Assembly (NCBI GenBank): GCA_002633025.1
Contig: NMRB01000656.1
Coordinates: 49,886-113,885 of the forward strand
Origin: Notospermus geniculatus
Taxonomy: Eukaryota > Nemertea > Pilidiophora > Heteronemertea > Lineidae
Direction: 5' to 3'
DNA length: 64,000 nt
Shown: positions 13,301 through 25,300 of the stretch, piece by piece
How positions within the stretch are numbered: position 1 is the stretch's first letter
How the letters are laid out: the number at the start of each line of letters is the position of its first letter
Notes under the pieces: model-generated
The model's database searches: none
The model's input: only the letters and a program-made list of their open reading frames with translations
What the model was told of the DNA's origin: nothing
Position numbers and translations under genes: made by a program

Positions 13301-16300
13301 TATTTTGTTTGTTGGTGTCCAGTATTTCGTTGTCTTTTGAGTAATTTGTTTGTGGCATACCCCTCTAGGAATTCTTTCGATACCGAAAGTATTCAATTTG
13401 GTGGGTTGGCATGTCCTAAAAGTCCAAAATAACATAATGTAAACATCCATGTTTACAAACACTGAATGTGAACGATGAAGTCATGATACATTATCTTTAA
13501 GACTGAATGCAGTACGTTGTTTTCTTTTGCACGTACTTGAAATCGACGTCATAAATGAGAGGGGTAAAGAATTTCTTCCCATCCGCGTCACGTGGGGTAT
13601 CCCACGTCAATTCCACCTCGTCATCACCAATTTTCTTCACCTTCGGGTCGATTGGAGGAAGATCTGGCGGCGGTGCTTTAGAGTCAACCTCGTCTGAAAC
13701 ACAAGGAAACCCAGTGGTTGACCCTTCCATTGGCAAAAGCAATTTCATGAGAATAAAAAAGTGTGAAACCAACCAAGTCCTAAAATCTTACAGAAATCCT
13801 GGCACATAAGTATTCATAGAAAAGCACTTCGTGAGAACTTTCTAATGAATACCCACTTGAAGTACTTTTAGCATTTTTCTGCATATTTAATTTCAAATTT
13901 GGCAGAAGAATCATGATGCAAAAAAAATTGTTTAATTTGCTATTTTCGAATAAAACGAAAACCACTTTCTGTACTTTATCTCCTGGAGCTATCAGCAATT
14001 TCATGATATGCTGAGTCAGCATGTTATACACTGCTGCCTAACATTCTACAAACCTGTTTGTTTAGGAAGAATGATATGTTTTGTCGGATCACTTTTTCCA
14101 AACTCATTCTTTGCAATGATCCTATAGGCGCAGTCCTCCTCTGGATGAAGGCCTTTGACCCTGTACGTTGGTTTCTTCAGATTTTTGCCAATCTCGGTCC
14201 AGTCTCCCTTAGCACCAACTTTCTCTTCTACGATGTACGATATCTTTGAAGGTATAGCGTAATCCTGCGTCGTGGCCTCCTTCCAAGTTAGTGTCAAGGA
14301 ATCGTGATCTAGGTCAGAGATTTTGGGATTTTCGCCGGGGAGAACTGGAGGGGCTGCAATATGGACGTGACGATGTTTACTGGAACGTCCTTTACGGCGT
14401 ATTCATACTTCCTCACCGACCAGTAAAGCATGGCGCACACGAGCGATTTTTTGAGCGATTTTCTAGGCGACTAGCCTTGCGACTACAGGAGCGACTGAAC
14501 ATATTTTTAGTTTTTTTAGTTTTTTTTGACTCTGCGACAAATGCTTCACTGGGAGATCAGTGATGCGGATGACATCACTGATCGACCTCAAAGGTAATTA
14601 TCGCATGCGACCTAGTAGTCGCATTGGTAGTCGCTCCCATTTTAGTCGCTCGTGTGCGCCATGCTTATGTGAAACGGAAATGCTTTGTTATTCCTCCCCA
14701 CGCCGGTTTCAAACAAAGTATGAACTGAGGAAGTATGAATTGGCGTTAGTTCGACACCTCTGCCTGGAGGAATCTCTTTCTTTTACTGAGGACAACAGAA
14801 CGAACTCTAACATTTTCATTTCTACACATTTGACCTCTGGACTTACTCAACACCTCTCAATTAAGAACAGCATCTGTGAATCACAAAGATGTCCATTAAG
14901 GAGAAGTCCGGCTGTTTGTATTTCGTGAGGGCCACTTGGAGATTAACAGTCCACAATTTCATGGCGTAGTTTTGGTTCTTAAACCCCAAAGGTTGGTTCA
15001 TGTAACAAATTCCTGAGCCCATTTGATAAAGTGATTTAGCACTGAAATAATACGCCTATGTAAAATTCTGAAATTTGTATTACAATATTTTTTTCAATAG
15101 TTTTTTACGATCGTTTTAATAATTTTCAATTACCTTTAAATTTTGCCCCAGGAAATTGACTCACCTGTCTTTTTTGCTATTTTAGCAGATTTTGTCGGTT
15201 CGCTTGACCCGTATTTATTTTTCGCTACGATTCTAACTTCATATGACATATCTGGTTTTAATCGTTTCAAAGTGTGCCCAGTGTCTTTGATATCTTTTGC
15301 AACCGTTTGCCAATCTTTTCCCCTTTCTTTTAACTGGACGGTGTAAGTGACAGGGGTCTCTACTGTCCCTTCTTTTGCCCTTGCCGCAGGCCATGAAACC
15401 CTAGGTGTATCCTTCTCCAGGTTGGTAAGTTTGGGGGCTTCTAGAGGCAGGACAGGGGGACCTAAGGCGATGGATGGAAGGTGATAGTTAGGAGACAGAT
15501 GTGGAATAGTACGAAAGCCCAGAATGCTCATTCAAAATTCAAAATTCAACTTTGAATTTTGAATTTTGAAGTGAGAAAATTGCCACTTCAAAATTCAAAA
15601 TTCAATATTGAATTTTGAAGTGAATAATAGGGCCACTTCAAAATTCAAAGTTGAATTTTGAATTTTGAATGAGCACTCTGGGCTTTCGTAGAATAGTGAG
15701 GTGGTACAGTTTCTCTAAACACCTATATCAATCATCATGCATCTGTGGATGATTCAAAAACGCTACCCTAAAATTAAATGAACTCATAAATTCTTAAATG
15801 CCCCTCTTTGGACATTTGCTTTTCGAAATAAAATTATTCCATGGTAAAACTTTCAGAAGCTGATTTTTGACTGAAAACTTTTGCATCTCTTGCCGATAAG
15901 GTAGTTGCTTGTGTGCATGCTTCCATTTTCTGATAAATGTGAGCCACTCCAGCAAAAGCAGACGTTTGTCGCAACCCAAGGAAATGGTAACGGCCTTGCA
16001 GCGCAACAGCTGAAATGTACATTGGCGTGGGTTTACAATAGTAGTGGACAGCAGTGATAGTTGAGTTAACTGTTGACCAATGATGATCACTATTTGCGAC
16101 AAGTGTCTGCTTTTGCTGGAGCGGCTCACAAATTCCCATACAATTTGCATTACATGTAGCTTCAAAAATTTGTAGGCTGCCAACTTAAAAATAGGACGTA
16201 GGTTTTTGAATCACCTAATGTACAACATTTAATGCTGACTACAACGAACAGCCACATGACTAGGTATTTGAAGATACGAAGAAAAAACACAGGCTGGAAT

Positions 16301-19300
16301 CTCCTACTGACTTTCATGCAAGTTAGAATATACATGTGAAGTATAGGTGCAACAGACGATCATTCACATGAAAACTACATCAACAAAGGAAAAATGCTAA
16401 AGACAGGGAAGTAGTTTTCGTCAACTGCAGTGTAATAATGGTGATCTGCCCTTGTTATCAGACGGGAAAAGATAGATTCACCAATTATCATTTTAAACAT
16501 CGTCGACAACTCACCGTCTTCAATCTTAACCTCAGCACTGCTTTCAATAGCATCTTCTTTCTTTACTTCAGCCACCTTCTTTACATCCTCTTGATCGGCT
16601 TTTTCGTCATCCTTCTTGAGCTTCCTCTCTTCCTCCTTCGGTTTTTTATCCGGTTTCTTTCCTTTTTCATCTTCCTTCTTTCCTTTTTCAGCTCCCTTCT
16701 TTACTTTTTCATCTCCCTTCTTTACCATTTCATCTCCTTTCTTTGTCTTGTCGCCTTCTTTCTTTACCTTCTCGTCTTCCTTCTTTATCTCTTCATCTTC
16801 CTTCTTTACCTCCTCATCTTCCTTTTTAATCTTTTCTTCTTTCTTCTTTACCTTCTCGTCTTCCTTCTTTACCTTCTCGTCTTCCTTCTTTACCTTCTCA
16901 TCTTCCTTCCTAATCTTTTCATCTTCCTTCTTTACCTTTTCATCTTCCTTCTTTATCTTTTCTTTTTCCTTTTTTACCTTATCATCTTCCTTCTTTACCT
17001 TTTCATCTTTCTTCTTTACTTTTTCGTCTTCCTTCGTTACCTTCTTTTCTTCCTTCTTTTCCTTCTCATCTTCCTTCTTTACCTTCTCTTCTTCCTTCTT
17101 AACCTTCTCTTCTTCCTTCTTTACCTTCTCTTCTTCCTTCTTTACCTTGTCATCTTCCTTCTTTGCTTTATCTTCTTCCTTCTTTACCTTCTCATCTTCC
17201 TTCTTTTTCTTTTCTTCTTCCTTCTTTACCTCTTCATCTTCCTTCTTTACTTTTTCATCTTCCTTCTTCTCTTCCTCACCAATTCTTACAGGTTTCGTAA
17301 CATCACTTTTGCCATACTTATTCACCGCATGAACTCTGATATCATAAGGTTTATTTGGTTTCAACCCTTTTAGAATAAGATTCGTGTCTTTCACATCCTT
17401 GGCCAAGACTGTCCATTTTTCAGTTCCGACTTCCTGCGTTTCCACAGTGTACGTCAAAGGCACGTTAATTTGCCCTTCTTGTGTGACAGCAGCAGACCAA
17501 GAAACTTTGGGCTTGCTCTTTTCAGGATCAGAGAGTTTGGGGGCATCTAAAGGCATGACAGGAGGACCTGAAGCCCAAAGGTCACAGAGAAAAGGGAAAT
17601 GTACTAAGTAAGGCATGCATCTATAGTACAAAGAAGAATGCACAAAAAATATGCATCAACCATGCTTTTATCGATTCTACAGCTCTGACGTCCAATGGTA
17701 AAAAGGCAATGGATCATATGAATAAAGACTAGCAAATGCTTTTACTTCAGATTTGTATAGCATTGCCTAGTGCATTTGTAGTGCGAAATTCAAGTAAAAG
17801 CATTTACTAGTTTTTATTCATATGACCCAATATCTCCACTACGAATCAGTGGGCCCATGGCCAATTGAAGCAGGAGCTGTACTTTACACAACAATGTAGG
17901 CGGTAGGCCTAGTGCACCACAGAGTTGTACCTTGACCATGCCCCCACTGACATGTCCTTTACCATTGAAGAGAGTTGTTTTCATGTCATCAATGATTAAG
18001 TCGAATAATGTTTCCTCGGTTTGTTACCGGCGGAAAAGACATAAGTATCTCTAATCTAATGACTATAAAAACCACCACCAAACGACTACAGCATACCGTG
18101 CACATGCACTTTTTTACATAGGGTATGCATGGAATTGCATACACCGGCTAGATGTCCCAGATAGGCCTACCCAATGACAACACTTCAGGTAATCCGTAAC
18201 GCTTATCAGACCCCTCATCATTATATTTTTTAATGGCTATGTTTTAATTCCACGTTATGTTGCCCATATAGATCAGCAAGTTTGCCAAATTAGGACATGT
18301 TACATAGGGTAGCTGCATTAAAGTGCAGTACTTGGTTGCCTCATTAACATCTACATGTATTAGGAAATGTACAACGTTATGAAGGCCAAACCTACCTGCT
18401 CTTTCAACAATCACAGCCGGCTTAGTTGGTTCACTTTCTCCAAACTTATTCTTTGCTATCACTCTTATTTCGTAAGCTTTCTCCGGGCTGATGTCTTTTA
18501 AAGTGTATTTTGTATCTTTCTGGTCCTTTGCTAAAACCGTCCATTTTTCTGTTCCCTTTTCTTTAGCTTGAATTGTGTACGTGATGGGAGAATCGATGGT
18601 GCCCTCTTTTGTCTTGGCTGGAGACCATTTTAGCGTAGGTTTGTTTTTATCTAGGTCGGAAAGGGTTGGCACATCTGAAGGAATGATGGGTGGCCCTGGG
18701 AAATAGAAGAAGAAAGAGATGGAGGGGATATACATGTAGACGACAGGGTAGAGAGATTATAACGACGATCCGAGTAGTAGCTACATTTGTAAGACTGTAT
18801 CTATAGACGTAGCTAGTGTCACTTCTGCCTCCGTTGTGGCTACTTATGATAAAGGGCAGTGTCCCCACTTGTCATTGTGGCTTCTTGTGATGGCAGTGTC
18901 CCCACTTGCCAATGCGGATATTTATGATAAAGGGCAGTGTCCCCATTTGTCACTGCGGCTATTTAATGTTATGGAAGTGCAGTTCCCCACTTGTCACTGC
19001 GGCTCTTTATGATAAAAGACAGTGTCCCCACTTGTCACTTCAGCTATTTATGGTAAAGGGCAGTACCCCACTTGTCATTGCGGCTGCTTATGATGCAGGA
19101 CAATGTCCCCACTTTCACTGCAGTTATTTATGGTAAAGGGCAGTGTCCTCACTTGTCATTGCAGCATTTATGGTAAAGGGCAGTGTCCCCACTTGTCAAT
19201 GCGGCTATTCATTATAAAGGGCAGTGTCCCCACTTGTCATTGCGGCTATTTATGGTAAGGGGCAGTGTCCCCACTTGTCATTGCAGCTATTTATGGCAAA

Positions 19301-22300
19301 GGGCAGTATGCCTTATTCAGGATAAAGGACAGTGTCCCCACTTGTCATTGCGGCTATTTACAATAGAAGGGCAGTGTCCCCACTCGTCATTAATGGATAG
19401 ATGGTTGGTAAAAGCAACAGAAAGGCTGTACTTTTGTATGAATGTGGTCCATCGACATTTGCTGACTAAATAATGATTTAGGACAGAGTAGGCCCTATTG
19501 TGAAATATTAAAGATATTTGACAAAACCTTTAACATACCAGCACGTTTCTGTATCTTCAAAGTGTCTGTGGGTTGACTAGAGCCATACTCATTCTCAGCC
19601 ACCACGCGTACTTGATATTCAGCATCTGGTTTGAGATCTTTCAACTTGTACTTCGAATCTTTCAGGTCCTTCGTCAAAACCTTCCATTCACCTGAATCCC
19701 CTTCTTTTGCTTCTATTCTGTATGTCACTGGAGCAGGCATTGACCCTTCATCAGGTTTGGCTGGAGACCAAGTGAGGGTCGGGGATAGGGTGTTGAGATC
19801 AGTTACCTTTGGCTCTTCGTTTGAGATCACTGGCGCAACTGTGAATAAAATAACATGATAGAAAATCTAAACAAGCCTGGCGGCGACAGGTTTCAAAAGG
19901 TGACTTCAGGGGTGGCACTCAGCCTCATCCCCCAGGCTTCAGCAGCCGTGTATTGGCATATAAACACACATGATGGCGTATACACAACAACCAGTGATTA
20001 ACAGTCCTATCCACGGGAGAAAGAAGCATAATTAGCGCAATATAAAAATGGTGCCCAGCGTGAAGGGCGGTAGAGCGAAATGTCACCCCGAGAAATTTTG
20101 TTCATTGGATTTAGAGTATTTTCAGTCAAATGAAAAGGCAAAAAGAAAAACTCGAGACAGGAAAAACGGTTAAAAAATCTTGAATCTTTACTTGACCACT
20201 TCCCCACTGATTGCCAATGGCCTTTACTACCGTTGGGCGTGCATAATGCATTACAGTTATAACTACTGATGTGCAACCTACACTGTGGTAATAGTAGAAA
20301 TAGGCTTACCTTTCTTTAGTCTAGCATCAACTTTTGCTTCTTTGGTCGGTTCACTAGCACCATATTCATTTTGGGCAGTAACTCGGAATGAATAAGCTAA
20401 ACTTGGGTCGAGATCTTTTGCCTTGGAAGATGTGTCTTTTAAATCAGTAGCAATGGCTGTCCATTTCTTGTCTTTTTCACTCCTAAAATTAACATGATAT
20501 GAAATAGACAAGAGTTAAGTGGACATGATTGGTGATGTATAGGCAAAAGGCAGAGAGGTACTTCCAAGGAATTCACTGTCTTAGCTTCTAACAATATGCC
20601 TGGTTATCAGCTAATTGTTCTTGAAACGTGGCTCTGGTTTCAGCTTCTAGCGAAAACCTGATGGCGATTACTTGTTAAAAAAGTTTTTTTCGTCATCTAA
20701 AAAAGGTTTGATGTCAGGCATAGTCTTACCAATATCATCCTGAGGTAATCAGTGGTTATTAGCGCTTGCTCCCTACGTCGTCACCGCCCAGAGACCACNG
20801 CGACTCGGTTACAAATAGCGTTGATTACAAATAGCGTTGCGGCTACAAATAGGGTTGCCAGCATCAACACTATTTGTAGCGCGTACTAAAATTGGCTACA
20901 AATAGTGGTAGGTTACAAATTGTGGCGAGGCTACAAATACGGTTGTAACAGGGCCTTGAGAGGCTCCGGCATTTCCGGAGGTTAGCAGCTACGAGGCCAG
21001 CGCGGTCTCCACACAGTGATAACGAAGTACGGGGAAGCACGGCAGCAAGGTTTATGCACTGCATGGAGTTCAGTCAAATATCGCAAAATCACCCAAAACA
21101 GGGTCAGTATCGATCGGTTCGAAGAATCCCTTCTTTCAGACCTGGCCCGATACTAGATTGGGCAAGTGGTGAAAAATCAGGCGATTCCGTGCGGCGATTT
21201 CCTGCGAACCGCGTCCCAATCACGAAAAATTTCTGAGTCCTAGCGAAATCAATATGAGCACCACGGAGCGCGCGGTGCTCTTAATTACATGTACGCCTTA
21301 GTCTGTTGTTTGCAAGTGGTCCATAGAAGGAGCAACTCACCTGCCCGCTTCTCGATCTTGACAGCCTTGGTTGGCTCGCATTCACCAAATTCATTCTTTG
21401 CCACAACCCTGAGTTCATATTCCTTATCGGGCCTAATGTCCTTGACCTTGTGTTTAGTCTCGCTCAAGTCCTTAGCAACTGGTTTCCAATCTTTAGAATC
21501 AGCCTCCTTCTGTTCCACATTGTAAGTGACAGGTGATGGTTTAGCATCCTCTGGTAGAGTTGCGGCAGACCAACTAAGTTCAACAGAATCTTTCTCTAAT
21601 TTTGATGTTTTGGGGGCATCTTTCGCCATGACTGGTGGCTCTGAATAAGAATGTGACATGGGAATACAACAAGTCATTTTCGACACATGCTTTTGTCAAT
21701 TTCACTGGCATGCTTCAGACTTGGTGGCCTCATTTTCTCTTGAACAAACCTTCAGGGCCCACTCATCCTTTGTTCAACACAAAAGATAAGTATCACACTT
21801 TGACTTAAGTATGTTTATGAATATTGCCCCAGGGCCCATATTTATAAAACCTTGCTAGCTTAGTTGGTTGCTAGTTGTGTACATTGGCTTGTGCATTGGC
21901 ACTTTAGCAAGTAACGCTGGGGTCGGACTTAAGCCAAACTTTCATTAAAGTCTGACTTTTCTCAATGCTTTAAGCATAGAGGAAGCCTAACTTCTGCTAT
22001 TCTTTCGCCTAAAATCCGACCAGAGCATACGGCCCTAAGCCTACATTGTGTGGTAAGGTTATATGAATATGGGTTCTGGGTCCATATTCATAAACATACT
22101 TAAGTCAAAGTATGATACTTGTCTTTTGTGCTGAACAAAGGATAAGTGCCACACATAAACTTAAGTAGTTTTATGAGTATGGGCCCAAGACGCTGACAAG
22201 AAATTTTGATGAATCTTTAAAATCTGATAGTTTTACTCACATGAGAAACCTTCCCCTGAAGCAGTTCATGAAATGTACAGCACAGCTTACTATTCAAAAG

Positions 22301-25300
22301 CAACACTTACTTGGAATGAGTCTCTTTGGTACCAGGATCTCTTTGGTGGGTTCGGTTTTTCCAAATTCATTCTTTGCCACGACCCTGAATACATAAGCTT
22401 TGGCGGGTGTGAGATCTGATGCCTTGTGAACCGGTTTCTCGATACCCTCCACCAACATCTTCCAGTCCTTTGCTTTTTCTTCCCTAAAATCAAAACTAAC
22501 ATGTATGACTAAAAAATCTTGGCAAAATAACCATCTACGTGTTCCGCAATTGCAATCCAATGGCAAAAGGCCAGCATCTAGCATTTCAGCAAGCATGCCA
22601 GCAAGCCAGCATTTCAGCCAGCATGCCAGCTCCACAAGTGACGAATTATATACAAGAAGCATAGTACATTCAGACAAGCATTGGCAGCACTACATGTATA
22701 TGCCGTGAAGCGTTATACCATCAGTAATCAGACCTACCCAAATAATTCCTCACTTACTTAAATTCAACAATGTACGTAATAGATGACTTGATGAAACCCT
22801 TTTGATCTTCTGCCTTCTTCCACTTCAATTCTATTTCTTCTGGTTTGACTTCCTTGAATTCCAAACCATCCTTTGGAATTATTGGCGGACCTGCAACAAT
22901 ATCGATCAATACCGTAACCGCTGAACGTGTGTAACTTTCGGCTCAGAAATTATTAGATTTCATAACGTTACTGTTAAGTTCATTTGTTGTTGATCAAGGT
23001 ATAAGGTCCTCGGTTGGTATGCGTAAAAACTATTCGCTTTTCATTCTTCACTCCTAATTTTCCATTCAAAATCAAAATCAGAAAATGAATGCCAATGACT
23101 ATGAGAACAATGGGGAATGCAATATTCATTCTTCAGGTTACGGAGGATTTGTGTCAAAACACAAATGACGAGTAAAAAATGAGCTCCAGTCTAACAGCAG
23201 TCTTACACATAAGGTCCTCGGTTGGTATGTATAGTTCACGTTAGACAATCAACGTGACATGAAAAACATTCCACTACACTTCTTATTGGAAAGATAGGCC
23301 TAAATTGCACTTTATAAAACGCATCCTACCTGCTCTTTTTGCTACCTTGGCTGATTTCGAAGGTTTACTACATCCGAACTCATTTTTAGCAACCACGCGA
23401 TACTCGTACTCTTCATCTGGCTTGATATTACTGATGTTATGTTTAGTGTCCTTCAGATCTTTCGCCACTTCCTTCCAATCGCTGGATCCATTGACCTTGA
23501 CCTCCACGGTGTAGGTCAAGGGCGACGGCTTGGCGTTCTTTGGTAGTTTAGCCTCGGGCCATGATAACGTCAATGAGTCTTTCTGAAGTTTTGATATCTT
23601 CGGAGCTTCTTCGGGCATTTCCGGAGGAACTTAAGGAAAGCAATATTTCTAGTTAACATGGAGGCAATTTTCTGCGGATTCGACAAAGACATGAGGAGTC
23701 ACGTGCTGCTAAGAAACACCAGGGAAACTTTCCCTAGTTTATACTGAACGGATTTGTCTTTAGGGATGTGGCCGTTAGGCCTACTCAATTACCTGTCAGG
23801 CCTACTCAATTACCTGTCAGGCCTACTCATGTAGGCAACATCAACACGAATACGCATACGTACACGTTGTGCATTTAATCCTCTCTATATCATCTTACCT
23901 TTAACTTGTCTTGCAGGTACGGTCAACACTGCACTAACATCACTCTTTCCGTATTCGTTTTTGGCGCTGATCCTGAACGTGTAGCCGGCACAAGGATCAA
24001 GGTTACTGGCCGTGTATGTCGCTTTCTCAACAGCATCTGACAACAGTTTGAAATCCTTTTCAGATTCCTCTCTGTATCAAAAAAATAAAATAAAATAACT
24101 TCTTGATATTTACGCTAGAAAAAAATAGGCAGAACTCCTGCATAGGCAACGAAATGGTGAAGTGCAGTGTGCTCCAGAATTTACAGGGACAAAACTAAAT
24201 CGGCATGGATATTTCGAGATACCTTTCAGATATTTAGAGATACATACTTGAGCTCCACGTTGTAGGTAATTGTAGATTTCAAGTAATCCTTCTTGTCTTC
24301 AGCAGCCTTCCATTTCAGTTCCACTACGTCAGGACTGACTTCCTTGTACTCAGGTTTGTCTTTTTTCATCAAGGGTGGACCTGAAACGTACCAGAAGGTT
24401 ACAACCATCAGGTTTTTTCTCAGGGCATGATTCTAGAATTTGTACTGTGAGACCAATTCAGTTCCTGTAGTGACCGCTAGGTTCCCGCGTTTATGGAGGG
24501 TATCAATGAACATGGCTTCTAACAAATCGTCATTATTTTCTTATTTCATCAGTTCATTACGGCATCGAAACCTTGATCAAGGCACGGTTTGCTCAGGAAA
24601 CATTGACTGTCCTTTTTCATGTTGTGCTTCATCAAAGGCGAGCTAGTAGGGTAAAACGTTACGACAAACCTGCACGCTTGTCAACTTTCGCCGCTTTCGT
24701 CGGTTCACTCTGCCCAAATGCATTGCTCGCATTGACTCTGTACTCATAGCTCTGGTCTGGCTTGATGTTCTTTAGCTCCTTCTTCGGTTCGGTCAGATCC
24801 TTCGCCACCGTCTTCCAATCCTTCGAACCTTCTTCTTTAACCTCTACAGAGTATGTTGTCGGTGATGGTTTGGCATGTTTTGGCTGTTTGACATCGGGCC
24901 ATGTTAGAGTGAGTGAATCTTTCGCTAAGTTTGTGACAGTTGGTGCTTCTTGCTTAAGTTGAGGTGGTACTGAAAGGGAGAGAGTTTGCAGATAGCCTTA
25001 CAGTTCAATGCAACCTGTCTCTCAAGAATCTCTGCTAGGTGGACACCTCGCTGTCAAGGACACAAGAGGCAATTTTCCAGGGAATATTGGCAATTCCATT
25101 CAGCCTGTCCTCTCTGTTATGGTGATAAAACCACGCAAGTGCCATACGTTGGTGATAAAACCACGCAAGTGCCATATGTTGGTGATAAAACCACGCAAGT
25201 GCCATTATTGGTGATAAAACCACGCAAGTGGCATAAATATGTTGGTGATAAAACCACGCAAGTGCCATATTTTGGTGATAAAACCACGCAAGTGCCATAT

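Noticed and set aside
16438-17373. Long plus-strand ORFs rich in Leu/Phe or Ser/Phe
   Set aside because: They are the antisense of the K/E heptad repeat (AAG/GAA codons give CTT/TTC). The minus-strand frame has Fn3 homology and proper splice sites.
1022-20482. Titin or twitchin as the identity of the gene
   Set aside because: The Fn3 part alone would permit it, but no Ig-Fn3 mixed super-repeat is seen. The phase-continuous upstream SH3-DH-PH module is obscurin/UNC-89 specific. Retained only as an alternative if the locus proves to be two genes.
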